NCBI GenBank assembly: GCA_964036665.1
Contig: OZ038531.1
Location: forward strand, 15,314,168-15,378,167
DNA from: Gordius sp. MW1
Lineage: Eukaryota > Nematomorpha > Gordioida > Gordea > Gordiidae
DNA length: 64,000 nucleotides
Direction of reading: 5' to 3'
The notes beneath the pieces are model-generated. The model was not told the origin of the DNA and made no database searches. It saw nothing but the letters and a program-made list of their open reading frames with translations. The translations under genes and the position numbers were made by a program. Of the stretch, positions 9,940-22,509 are shown one piece after another (within the stretch, counting starts at the first letter, position 1; each line of letters opens with the position of its first letter).

Positions 9940-12500
9940 TGGGGGCCGCCGAGGGTGCGGCTTGGAGCCCGTTATTTCGCCTTGGGACAAGCGCCTATGT
10001 CTGCGGTATTGTTCTTATAAAACTCATTCATATTCCTTACAGCTATGGAATTTATGAGCTGGAAGGTGGAAGGTTTAGGCTATGTATTCTCGATTCAGAG
10101 TGATAAATAACAAAACGTAAAACGCATTTCTTAAACGTTCCATTCCCGAGCGCAATCATCGCGTTCGTTAATTTGTGTGTTATTGTTTACAAATTTTTTA
10201 AATTCGCCATTTTTGCTTGTTCTAATCCATATGGTAACAACAACATTTTGTGGCAATATAAAGGTATGATAAATAGATATATTAACTATTTTCCTAGATA
10301 AATAATTTTGAATTTTTAATCTTTTCAAACAAGATTTGTTCATTAATTTAACATTTTGTGGCAATAAAAAGGTATGATAAATAGGTATATTAACTATTTT
10401 CCTAGATAAATAATTTTGAATTATTTTCTTAGATCAGTTGCAAAAGAGGTGGGAAAAATACATCAACCATTCAAAGGTTCAACATATTTGTCTCATTTAC
10501 TAAAACATCAATCAATAGTTGATTCAAATACATCAACCATTCAAATGTTCAACATATTTGTCTCATTTAATAAAACATCAATAAATTGTTGATTAACCAT
10601 TGTATTTAAGAATTTATAACATATATCTAATAGGTTTTTTTAATGAGGTTGGAAACCTTATTTGTTATCCGTGTAATACAATAAACCTTGTGTTGTTGCT
10701 TATATTATTGTTGTTAGTGTTTCAACATATTAATACTATTTGTGAGTCAGGGAGAGTTACAATTATTAATTGCTATGCAATTTATAGTGATAAGAATGAC
10801 CATTTAAGTATTTTATCAAATTTATAATATGATTTTCATTAGAAATCATTAGTATAACAATTTACAATTTTGCATACATATTCTGACAAATCCTTAAATA
10901 TTAGTTTGTAAAAATCTGAATACATTTATACATATTTCATTAAGAGTCACATAATATAAGTGCTGTTTTCTTATTTTAAGAGTTAATTGGTAGTATTAGA
11001 ATTCCTGTATGTTCTAAAAGTGCAAAAGCTTTGTGCATATGGTTACCAACAATTTATTAATTCTATTTTCAAAACTTATTTTTTAAATGTTATAATCTAA
11101 AAGTTACTCAAGATAGTTACCAACAATCTTCTATTTCATTTTTTATAAAAGGCACATATAAAAATGTCAAAAGCATTTTCAATATTTTTTACCTGATGTC
11201 ATAACCTAAAAGTTACTCAAGATAGTTACCAACAATCTTCTATTTCATTTTTTATAAAATGCACGTATAAAAATGTCAAAAGCATTTTCAAATCTAATTT
11301 TTTATAACATGCTATCTTAAAAAATACAGTTTATTTAAATTTGAGCCAAATTCAGCAAACCTTTTAGGAAATTTATTGAATCTCTAAAAAAACAACACTC
11401 AAATATGTCAGCTGCAGTTTATTATTTTTAAACAATAAGAAACAATGGTGAATCAACTATTGATTGATGTTTTAGTAAATAAGACAAATATGTTGAACAT
11501 TTGAATGGTTGATGTATTTTTCCCACCTCTTTTGCAACTGATCTAAGAAAATAATTCAAAATTATTTATCTAGGAAAATAGTTAATATATCAATTTATCA
11601 TACCTTTTTATTGCCACAAAATGTTGAATAAATGAACAAATCTTGTTTGAAAAGATTAAAAATTATTTATCTAGGAAAATAGTTAATATATCTATTTATC
11701 ATACCTTTCTTTTCCCACAAAATGTTGTTGTTACCATATGAATTAGAACAAGCAAAAATGGCGAATTTAAAAAAATGTAAACAATAACACACAAATTAAC
11801 GAACGCGATGATTGCGCTCGGGAATGGAACGTTTAAGAAATGCGTTTTACGTTTTGTCATTTATCACTCTGAATCGAGAATACATAGCCTAGGCGAAGGG
11901 GGGAAGGGTCGAGCATGCCTATGAAAGGGGAGCGGACAATTGTCAAACTCTAAGCAAGGTGTCAGAGAAATATAAACATCTTTGGCCTAAAATTTAGCCA
12001 CCCACACCAGCAAAAATTCATACAAAAAAATCACAAAAAAATAAGAACAATCATCATTTATTTTCAGCCAAAAAAATTAATTTTCTGCAGGGAAATTGTA
12101 TATTTGAAGCTAAAATAAAATAAATGTAAAAACCTGCAGGCATAAAAATGGATTTTAGCCTTTGGTCGGGGGTCGATCAGATTAGATGTAGGCAACGGTC
12201 CTCGTTAATTTGCCAAGAATTATTTAGCCAATTAAGCAATCATTCGTTATAAGGCAACTATCTAGACAAATTGCCACAAGAAATTAATATATAAAAGGAA
12301 TCCAATAATGAAATTTGGGCACGAACGAGGTCGAAAAAATTAGAGCCAACCAGCAGTCATTAATTAGTCTTTGCGAAGCTAAATAAGGGTCTTTTACAGA
12401 AGAATAAGTCCACAGTTCCCATTGAAAATTACAAGTTGGACAGGACGGACGGACGGACGGACAACCAAAAACGAGCACGTAAATTGCATAGCAATTAATA
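9940..12500 (+). repeat. dispersed repeat A, split by a foldback element
   Basis: The outer parts (9940-10077 and 11890-12500) match 14756-14990 and, in every tandem unit, the segment beginning near 17390 and ending near 17935. Shared landmarks are TTTCGCCTTGGGAC, TCAAACTCTAA, GTCAGAGAAATATA, GGCCTAAA and the end AAATTGCATAGC. No protein is recognised. Near 12437-12461 there is a short (GGAC)n run. Confidence 0.7.
10078..11889. mobile_element. 1.8-kb foldback DNA element with ~500-bp inverted ends
   Basis: The left arm (10078 to about 10590) and right arm (about 11440 to 11889) are reverse complements, starting GGCTATGTATTCTC and ending GAGAATACATAGCC. They are flanked by TA on both sides (10076-10077 and 11890-11891). 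A ~850-bp AT-rich middle with an internal ~110-bp direct duplication (around 11070-11290) encodes nothing recognisable. The TA target and the lack of a transposase suggest a non-autonomous Tc1/mariner-like or similar foldback element. The related repeat at 14756 shows an unoccupied version of the insertion site. Confidence 0.85.
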
Positions 12501-12703
12501 TGTATATTTAAAAATGAAGTAATTGTTATGTTTTTTGATTACTTAAATGTAGGAGGAAGATAATCTACAAAATCGCCAAGTCAAGGGCCTGAAATTTTAA
12601 AAATTACCTGGAATGCCGTTGAACAAGGGACAAAAAATGGATAAATACTAACACACGACGACCATATATTACAAAGATGATGCGACTTTATAATGATCTA
12701 TCC

Positions 12704-12832
12704 AGTGGCGGAGCTAGCCTTTTTGCCTTTGGGGGGGGGCCGAGCTTTTATTTCACACAAGTGGGAAGGGGTCAAACGCAATTGAAAATTTTTTCCGTCA
12801 TAAACGTTGGTCATACTTAAAATTCCGCCACT
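12704..12832. mobile_element. short MITE with AGTGGCGGA ends
   Basis: About 129 bp, beginning AGTGGCGGA and ending TCCGCCACT, with a run of G near the left end. It resembles the other GGCGTAG-type MITEs in this window. A target duplication is not clear. Confidence 0.55.
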
Positions 12833-13229
12833 AATTTGTGTATATTTTCTTATAACATCATACCGGTTTAAAGTTTTATCTAATTAAGCCCTTGTCTCAG
12901 ATCCCTCATGTTTATAGGGCATAAAATCAATAGAGTTTTTCACAAATTGGACAAAGTTATGTAGTTAAAACGATTACATTATAAAAAATTTCACAAAGTA
13001 AAGTAAGTTTGTGTATAAATGAATTTTATGAGCACAAAGTGGAACGGGGATGTTGACAAGAAAACTTTGATATTGCAAAAATTAATACAAATAGTAAAAA
13101 AGCTATCCAACATATTTTTATATATATCTTGTATTGCCATAACCCCCCAAAAATGTATAAAAATAATTTTCAGGCAGCATTTATATCAGGAAAACAATGA
13201 CAACATTTAAAAACCTTTTTTAAGTTTAG

Positions 13230-14560
13230 ATATTCAAAAGGCGAAATTATAACATAAAATATATAAAAACTTAATTGTGAAATCAAAATTCGCATATGCG
13301 AGAATGAGTATTTAAAAGTTGTTGTCCATGATGATATTATAGATTTATTTGCACAAACTACCTTTACACCACATGAACTGATAAATTTCACGGCTAAAAT
13401 TATCCTTAAAAATATTCTGTCAAAATTAAATGAATCAAAATTTTATTTAATAATTTTAGATGAAATTAGAGATGTGAGATGCACAGAACAATAGTGTTTG
13501 TGTACATTTTATTGAATTTAATGACACACATGAAGAATTTCTAGGATTTTTATTCCTTGAAAGTTTTTATGCATTAACAATTGTCAATAAGATTCAGGAA
13601 TTTTTTATTAATAAAAATTTAAAAGCAATATGTGCTGCTCAAATTATGATGGAGTATCACTAATAAAGGGGAAAAAATTTTGTGCAAGCCATTTTCAGAA
13701 ATCATGGGCTTTATATGTGCATGTGGTACATAAAAGTATTCAAGATATGTTAAACAATAAGCACGTGAGATGGACAAAAAATCGAATCCAGGATAAAATT
13801 TTGTGAATTTAATAGTATTCCAATATATTTGAAAGTGTTAAAAAGTTTAAACGAGTTTTAAAAACCAAGATATTTCTTCATTAAACATTAAAATTAATCT
13901 TTAGATAATAGAAGTTCATTACACCCTCCGGGGAAATAGCACCCAAAAAGTCATTTGTTCAATTGTAGATAAGTTTTAATCCGTTTTAGCAATGAAAATG
14001 ATCTTTATGAACATGAAGTTAATGGGATAGTGAAAATTATTTTAATCAAAATAAAATTTGGAAACACTGTTGAGTGTAAAATTTTCAAAGGTGAAAAATA
14101 TCATTGCATTTTATTTGAAGGTAAAGAATTATAATATATTACATATTTTTTTGCAATCATAATTCGGCATCTTGCAGTTCTAACTCATAATAGTCAATTA
14201 CTTCTAATAAAAGAAATTTACTGCAAAAAAAAGGGATGAAGGGCTTAAACCTTCTAAAGACTTATTTAAATTACAATTAATTTCCGAAAGAAAATCTTAT
14301 AATTCTGCTATTATTCTATCGATGGTAGGATAATATAAACCAATTAATGAATTGGTAGATTCTAAAGAGTAAAAGGTGTCTTAATATTTTGATTTTATAC
14401 GTTTAGAAGGTAATAATGAAATATCAAAATTTGAGGTTAATCTTTCGCTCTACAATAAGGAATGGAATTATGTCGATTCAACAATTTAATAATAATTTCT
14501 CCCTTTGTTGTCTTATACAGCATGTTCATTTGTCATATAATTAAAAGTTTTATTCAAATA
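13230..14560 (+). pseudogene. hAT-like transposase relic
   Basis: Scattered plus-strand pieces recall hAT transposases of the ZMYM/DUF4371 type. Near 13430-13500: FYLIILDEIRDV followed by RCTEQ (family form: ...DETTDISRTEQ). Near 13640-13740: a piece like YDGVSLIKGK and YVHVVHKS (family: GQGYDGASNMSG ... HCAAHSLNL). Stops and frameshifts are frequent. The family call is an inference from these blocks. Confidence 0.5.
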
Positions 14561-15298
14561 CAAGTAATTATAATCATCATACTGTTTCTTTAGGAAATAT
14601 TTAAAAAAGACCGTGGGGCCCATGATTTTTTTCATGGGCGGCTCTTAGGGCCCGGTTTTTGCTCTTGGGAGGGGCCTCGACCCCCACGCCCTCCCCCCAA
14701 GAAGCCACATGGATCTATCAATTAAAAAGTTACCCTTAGTCAAATGTCAAAATCAAAAAAGTATGGTAGGGGCTGCGCCCCCAACACTCCTCCGGGCGTC
14801 CGATTTGGAGTTCGTTCTTTCGCCTTGGGACTTGGGCCTAGTTCTGGGGTATTGTTCTTACAAAACTCATCCATAATTCGTATAAACGGAGCACATTTGC
14901 TATGCAATTTATGGACAAGAAAGGGGAAAAAGGTCGAGAATGCCTATGAGGGGAAAGGGGACAATGTTAAAACTCTAAACATTCTTGCCTAATTCATTAT
15001 CTGTTTGATCAACTCACAAATGATCATACGAATAATAAAGAATGAAGGGGATTATGATGACCCCAAATTTTAAATTGCTATAAATTGATTGTATTCAAAT
15101 AAAAATTTAAATTTATGGTTATGTGACGTTTATCCCTAAATTGATTCATTGTTTTGGTTATTTGATCAATTGGATGTAATTTTATATCCATAATACGAGC
15201 TCCAAAATTCTCCTCCATATGACTAATTTGGCTCATAAAAATATCTTCGGTTAACTTTAGGATTATATAAATAAACTACGCAAAAAAACTTTACTGGC
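14561..15298. other. left flank of the tandem array
   Basis: It contains a fragment of dispersed repeat A (about 14756-14990) and then AT-rich sequence with no gene. GGATGTAATTTTATATCC near 15173 resembles, in reverse orientation, the sequence just outside the right arm of the array palindrome. Confidence 0.5.
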
Positions 15299-15350
15299 AT
15301 GGATTCTATTAACATTATATGCTTAGTTATCATTGAGAACAAATTATTGT

Positions 15351-16910
15351 GCTCAGTATTTAATTCAATTTTTGCTCAATAGAATAATCAATTGCTCAGT
15401 AAATAATTTAATGTTCTGTAATTTAATTATTTGCTGAGTAATTAATTCATTTGTTCATTTATTATTTCTATAATGCACAGTAAATTTTTGCTCAGTAACT
15501 GAAATTTAATTTTACCTCTTTCTCACCTGGGGGGAGGGGGTGATTTGCCCCCCCCCCTTTTTCACCCCCCCCCCCCCCACCCCTTATTTTTTTACCCTCT
15601 TCCACACCAGGGAGAGGGAGGGTAGATTTGACCCCCCCCCTTACTCTTTCTCATCCGGGGGGGGGGGGTGATTTGCACCTCCCCCCTATTTTTCATCCTC
15701 TTTCTCATTAGGGGGGGAGGTGATTTGCTCCCCCCCCCCTTTTTTTTGCCCTCTTCCTCACAAGGGGGAGGGGGGGGGGGGTGATATGGTTCCCCCTTTA
15801 TTTTTTTGCCCTCTTTCTCACCAGGAGGGGGGGGGGGGGTGATTTGCCCTCCCCCCTTATTTTTTACCCTCTTTCTCAGCAGGGAGAGGGAGGGGGTGAT
15901 TTAACCCCCCCCCCCCCCCCCTTAATTTTTACCCTCTTTCTCACCCGGGGGGGGGGGGGGGTGATTTGCCCCCCCCCCTTTTCTACCCCCTCTGACAAAA
16001 AGAAGGGGGGTGAGAAAAAAGGGGGGGGGGCACATCACCCCGCTCCCCCTCTGGTTGAGAAAGAGGATAAAAAGGGGGGGGGGGGGGACAAATTACCCCC
16101 CTCCCCCAGAAAAAGGGTAAAAAGGAGAGGGGACAAATCACCCCCCCCCCCCCCGGTGAGAAAAAGGGTAAAAAAGAAAGAGGGTACCCGTGAGAAAGAG
16201 GGTAAAATAGGGGGGGGGGGGGGCAAATCACCCCCTCCCCCATTTAAGAAAAAGGGATAAAAAAGGAGGGGGGGGGGGAGCAAATCACCCCTCCCCCCTG
16301 GTTAGAAAGAGTATAAAAAATAGGGGGGGGGGGTGAAAAGGGGGGAGGTCAAATCACCTCCCTCCCCCCAGGTGAGAAAAAGGGTAAAAAAGAAGGTGGG
16401 GGGGCAAATTACCCCCCTCCTCCCTGGTTAGAAAGAGGGTAAAAAATAAGGGGGGGTGGGGGTAAAAAAAGGGGGGGGGGCAAATTACCCCCCTCCCCCC
16501 TGGTTAGAAAGAGGGTAAAAAATTAGGCTGGGAGTGAAAAAGGGGGGGAAGGTTAAATCACCTCCCTCCCCCCAGGTGAGAAAAAGGGTAAAAAAGAACC
16601 TCTGGTGAGAAAGAAGGTAAAAAAATATGGGAGGGGGGGGGGGAACCAACGGGACAAAAAAAGGGAGGGGGGCAAAGTTCTTAATTTATTTAAAAAAAAT
16701 TGTATGCCAAAATATTATTTATAAAATATAAGCGCAAAATAAATTATTATCACAAATTATGAATTTATATTACTGAGCATTTTAGGAAAAATACTGAGCA
16801 TTTTTTAATTTAAAGCTGAGCATTTTTGAGCAATTTTAAATTTTTAACTGGGCGCTTTAATAAAATACTGAGCACATTTTACTGAGCATTTCTTAATTTA
16901 TTACTGAGCA
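15351..16910. repeat. G/C-tract palindrome, unit 1
   Basis: The left half holds about eight ~60-75-bp monomers of the form TTACCCTCTTTCTCACC, G-run, TGATTTG, C-run. The right half holds about nine monomers in reverse orientation (G-run, CAAATCACC, C-run, GAAAGAGGGTAAAA). The axis is near 15995. The outer arms also mirror each other: GCTCAGTA on the left, TACTGAGC on the right. Confidence 0.85.
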
Positions 16911-17954
16911 TTTAAATTACATCCGTTATAATTTTAGGGAAAACAAGGCGACAAATTCAAATGGTTCTACCTATTCCAGTTAATTTTAGAAATTTGCTAC
17001 AATTTAAGGGGATATGGATTAAAATATTATTTTTATAAAAAGCTGAAAAATAATCCGAATAAACATATTTAACGTTTTTTACTCATACAACTATAAATTA
17101 TCTTAAAACATTGGCCCATTTTAGATGATAATTATTTAGAGAATAATTTTTAGGCTAATCTAGGTATTCCGATTGAGATCTAAATTAATGGTAAGGGGGG
17201 CGAAGGTAGGGGCGACAAAAAGGGGTGGGCAAGGGAGCAAAAGGGGGAGGGACAAGTAACAAGGGGGGCAAGGTGGCAAAGAGGGGGTCAAATAGTGGGG
17301 TGGGAGGGGACAAAAGGGCGAGGGGCAAGGAAGCACAGAGAGGCGAAACGAGGGGGTCAGAAATGGGGCGGACGGGGGCAATGGGGGAGTAAGCAATGGT
17401 CAAACTCTAAACAGGGGGTCAGAGAAATATATACACTTTTGGCCTAAAGGCTACCCGCTCACAATAACAAAAATGCACAAAAAAGGCATAAAAAATTGGC
17501 ACATTAAGATTCAAATGAGGCCCGCAAAAAGAACAAAATGGTTTATCTTTGGCCGAGGAACGGTCATCATTTATTTTCAGCCAAAAAAAATTTTTAAGAT
17601 ATCTAGCTAAGATAGTATAAATGCCAAAACCTGCAGGCACAAAAATAAAAATAAATTTGGCATTTGGCCGGGGTAAGATAAAGAAGAAGTTAGCAACGGT
17701 CCTCATTAATTTGCAATGAATTATTGGACTAGGTCATAAATATAAAGCCAATCAGCGAACATTAGCTAGTCTATTTGCGAAAGCAAAATCAAGTCCACAG
17801 TCAATAAAAACCAGCATAAGTTTCCACGACAATTATTGAAAAATTACTAGTTGGACAGGATAGAAGGACGGACAATGGATGGACGAACAACCAGAAGCGA
17901 GCCCATAAATTGCATAGCGATTAATAATAGGAGGACCCGGCGGATTGATTCTCA

Positions 17955-18250
17955 GTCACGGAGGTCTAAGTTGCAATAAATAAATAAATTCAAGAAAAGT
18001 CTTAAAACGAGAAAAGTGTTGGGAATACTGGTGTCCAGATAGTCGCCAAACTTTTCGACAATATAATGAAAGCGTGTAAAGTGCCGAACAAGTGGGAGAA
18101 TAGCTATTTGATATTGATGGTGATGTTCAGGATTGTAACAACTACAGAGGGGTAAAGCTTATGAGCCATACTTTCAATTGGGATAAAGAGATCAAAAAAA
18201 GGCTCCGGGTTTTAATTAATAATTCGGATTTATGCCGAAGAGTCTACATC
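17955..18250 (+). pseudogene. RTE reverse transcriptase fragment in the array unit
   Basis: Translated pieces resemble KVPNKW, DVQDCNNYRGVKLMSH and KKRLRVLI, the RTE block just before the catalytic motifs. The nucleotide sequence is related to the minus-strand RTE relic at 8911-9290. Copies recur at about 21520-21815, 25118-25415 and 28695-28995. It is cut off on both sides and encodes nothing functional. Confidence 0.75.
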
Positions 18251-18944
18251 AATTGCCCTGACCATTATTGGTATAATATTAGTTTTCTGGACAGATGTCA
18301 AACTTTTAAATTCAACTGCACAAGGAACTTTTCGAAGTCCACGAAGTGGTTTGCCCTGGTAGTGCTCCTGCTCCCCTACACTTCACATCACCCATCACGT
18401 CACCGCGACTATATAAACCGCACGCCTCGCCATTATCGCATTCGCTCATTATCCACCGCACCTTGGCTCTACCTAGAGGCCTGCACGGGTCACCCGAAAC
18501 CCGATCCGAGGTCGGGTTAGGTAAAAAAGCTTTCGGGTCGGTTTCGGGTTGAAAATTTTAGAATGCTTTCGGGTCGGGTAGGGTTGGATTTATAAAGTCG
18601 GGTCAATGGATATGTCTTACATTATAAAATGAACGAAACATATGTTAAATTAATGGTATTATCTATAATTTTTGTAAAACAATATGGAATTGTATAACTA
18701 AATATAATCATTCATTCACTTAATCAATTCTTTTCTATTTTTTTAATTCGTTTAATTTGGAGGCAAATTTAAATTTACAGCTGAATCCCGAAAGGTAAAA
18801 TATTAACAAATGATTATTTTTTATTGTTTATAGTCTATAGTCTACCAGTAGCGAGAGGTCCTTTTCCACTGCTGGGAGAGCTAATTTACGCCCATGGATT
18901 CTATTAACATTATATGCTTAGTTATAATTGAGAACAAATTATTG

Positions 18945-20490
18945 TGCTCAGTATTTAATTCAATTTTTGCTCAATAGAATAATCAATTGCTCAGTAAATA
19001 ATTTAATGTTCTGTAATTTAATTATTTGCTGAGTAATTAATTCATTTGTTCATTTATTATTTCTATAATGCACAGTAAATTTTTGCTCAGTAACTGAAAT
19101 TTAATTTTACCTCTTTCTCACCTGGGGGGAGGGGGTGATTTGCCCCCCCCCCCCCTTTTCACCCCCCCCCCCCCCCACCCCTTATTTTTTTACCCTCTTC
19201 CACACCAGGGAGAGGGAGGGTAGATTTGACCCCCCCCTTACTCTTTCTCATCCGGGGGGGGGGGGGGGTGATTTGCACCTCCCCCCTATTTTTCATCCTC
19301 TTTCTCATTAGGGGGGGAGGTGATTTGCTCCCCCCCCCCTTTTTTTTGCCCTCTTCCTCACAAGGGGGAGGGGGGGGGGGTGATATGGTTCCCCCTTTAT
19401 TTTTTTGCCCTCTTTCTCACCAGGAGGGGGGGGGGTGATTTGCCCTCCCCCCTTATTTTTTACCCTCTTTCTCAGCAGGGAGAGGGAGGGGGTGATTTAA
19501 CCCCCCCCCCCCCCTTAATTTTTACCCTCTTTCTCACCCGGGGGGGGGGGGGTGATTTGCCCCCCCCCTTTTCTACCCCCTCTGACAAAAAGAAGGGGGG
19601 TGAGAAAAAAGGGGGGGGGCACATCACCCCGCTCCCCCTCTGGTTGAGAAAGAGGATAAAAAGGGGGGGGGACAAATTACCCCCCTCCCCCAGAAAAAGG
19701 GTAAAAAGGAGAGGGGACAAATCACCCCCCCCCCCGGTGAGAAAAAGGGTAAAAAAGAAAGAGGGTACCGGTGAGAAAGAGGGTAAAATAGGGGGGGGGC
19801 AAATCACCCCCTCCCCCATTTAAGAAAAAGGGATAAAAAAGGAGGGGGGGGGGAGCAAATCACCCCTCCCCCCTGGTTAGAAAGAGTATAAAAAATAGGG
19901 GGGGGGGGTGAAAAGGGGGGAGGTCAAATCACCTCCCTCCCCCCAGGTGAGAAAAAGGGTAAAAAAGAAGGTGGGGGGGGGCAAATTACCCCCCTCCTTC
20001 CTGGTTAGAAAGAGGGTAAAAAATAAGGGGGGGTGGGGGTAAAAAAAGGGGGGGGGGCAAATTACCCCCCTCCCCCCTGGTTAGAAAGAGGGTAAAAAAT
20101 TAGGCTGGGAGTGAAAAAGGGGGGGGGGTTAAATCACCTCCCTCCCCCCAGGTGAGAAAAAGGGTAAAAAAGAACCTCTGGTGAGAAAGAAGGTAAAAAA
20201 ATATGGGAGGGGGGGGGGGAACCAACGGGACAAAAAAAGGGAGGGGGGCAAAGTTCTTAATTTATTTAAAAAAAATTGTATGCCAAAATATTATTTATAA
20301 AATATAAGCGCAAAATAAATTATTATCACAAATTATGAATTTATATTACTGAGCATTTTAGGAAAAATACTGAGCATTTTTTAATTTAAAGCTGAGCATT
20401 TTTGAGCAATTTTAAATTTTTAACTGGGCGCTTTAATAAAATACTGAGCACATTTTACTGAGCATTTCTTAATTTATTACTGAGCATTTA
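18945..20490. repeat. G/C-tract palindrome, unit 2
   Basis: Same structure as in unit 1. It differs mainly in the lengths of individual G and C runs, most of which are shorter here. Confidence 0.85.
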
Positions 20491-22509
20491 AATTACATCC
20501 GTTATAATTTTAGGGAAAACAAGGCGACAAATTCAAATGGTTCTACCTATTCCAGTTAATTTTAGAAATTTGATACAATTTAAGGGGATATGGATTAAAA
20601 TATTATTTTTATAAAAAGCTGAAAAATAATCCGAATAAACATATTTAACGTTTTTTACTCATACAACTATAAATTATCTTAAAACATTGGCCCATTTTAG
20701 ATGATAATTATTTAGAGAATAATTTTTAGGCTAATCTAGGTATTCCGATTGAGATCTAAATTAATGGTAAGGGGGGCGAAGGTAGGGGCGACAAAAAGGG
20801 GTGGGCAAGGGAGCAAAAGGGGGAGGGACAAGTAACAAGGGGGGCAAGGTGGCAAATAGTGGGGTGGGAGGGGACAAAAGGGCGAGGGGCAAGGAAGCAC
20901 AGAGAGGCGAAACGAGGGGGTCAGAAATGGGGCGGACGGGGGCAATGGGGGAGTAAGCAATGGTCAAACTCTAAACAGGGGGTCAGAGAAATATATACAC
21001 TTTTGGCCTAAAGGCTACCCGCTCACAATAACAAAAATGCACAAAAAAGGCATAAAAAATTGGCACATTAAGATTCAAATGAGGCCCGCAAAAAGAACAA
21101 AATGGTTTATCTTTGGCCGAGGAACGGTCATCATTTATTTTCAGCCAAAAAAATTTTTTAAGATATCTAGCTAAGATAGTATAAATGCCAAAACCTGCAG
21201 GCACAAAAATAAAAATAAATTTGGCATTTGGCCGGGGTAAGATAAAGAAGAAGTTAGCAACGGTCCTCATTAATTTGCAATGAATTATTGGACTAGGTCA
21301 TAAATATAAAGCCAATCAGCGAACATTAGCTAGTCTATTTGCGAAAGCAAAATCAAGTCCACAGTCAATAAAAACCAGCATAAGTTTCCACGACAATTAT
21401 TGAAAAATTACTAGTTGGACAGGATAGAAGGACGGACAATGGATGGACGAACAACCAGAAGCGAGCCCATAAATTGCATAGCGATTAATAATAGGAGGAC
21501 CCGGCGGATTGATTCTCAGTCACGGAGGTCTAAGTTGCAATAAATAAATAAATTCAAGAAAAGTCTTAAAACGAGAAAAGTGTTGGGAATACTGGTGTCC
21601 AGATAGTCGCCAAACTTTTAGACAATATAATGAAAGCGTGTAAAGTGCCGAACAAGTGGGAGAATAGCTATTTGATATTGATGGTGATGTTCAGGATTGT
21701 AACAACTACAGAGGGGTAAAGCTTATGAGCCATACTTTCAATTGGGATAAAGAGATCAAAAAAAGGCTCCGGGTTTTAATTAATAATTCGGATTTATACC
21801 GAAGAGTCTACATCAATTGCCCTGACCATTATTGGTATAATATTAGTTTTCTGGACAGATGTCAAACTTTTAAATTCAACTGCACAAGGAACTTTTCGAA
21901 GTCCACGAAGTGGTTTGCCCTGGTAGTGCTCCTGCTCCCCTACACTTCACATCACCCATCACGTCACCGCGACTATATAAACCGCACGCCTCGCCATTAT
22001 CGCATTCGCTCATTATCCACCGCACCTTGGCTCTACCTAGAGGCCTGCACGGGTCACCCGAAACCCGATCCGAGGTCGGGTTAGGTAAAAAAGCTTTCGG
22101 GTCGGTTTCGGGTTGAAAATTTTAGAATGCTTTCGGGTCGGGTAGGGTTGGATTTATAAAGTCGGGTCAATGGATATGTCTTACATTATAAAATGAACGA
22201 AACATATGTTAAATTAATGGTATTATCTATAATTTTTGTAAAACAATATGGAATTGTATAACTAAATATAATCATTCATTCACTTAATCAATTCTTTTCT
22301 ATTTTTTTAATTCGTTTAATTTGGAGGCAAATTTAAATTTACAGCTGAATCCCGAAAGGTAAAATATTAACAAATGATTATTTTTTATTGTTTATAGTCT
22401 ATAGTCTACCAGTAGCGAGAGGTCCTTTTCCACTGCTGGGAGAGCTAATTTACGCCCATGGATTCTATTAACATTATATGCTTAGTTATAATTGAGAACA
22501 AATTATTGT

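Noticed and set aside
15781-16283. Long Pro/Gly-rich frames on both strands (also near 19226-19823, 22882-23565 and 26504-27005)
   Set aside because: They are translations of G and C runs in the palindromes. They shift between units with run length and have no domain.
17160-17403. Overlapping Pro/Leu-rich minus-strand frames repeated in each array unit
   Set aside because: They come from a low-complexity AGGGG/CAAGG tract, and two frames are open at once. Their conservation reflects recent duplication.
18161-18520. 119-aa plus-strand frame repeated in the array
   Set aside because: Its first part is a piece of RTE reverse transcriptase and the rest runs into the MITE. In unit 3 it is interrupted by a stop near 25452.
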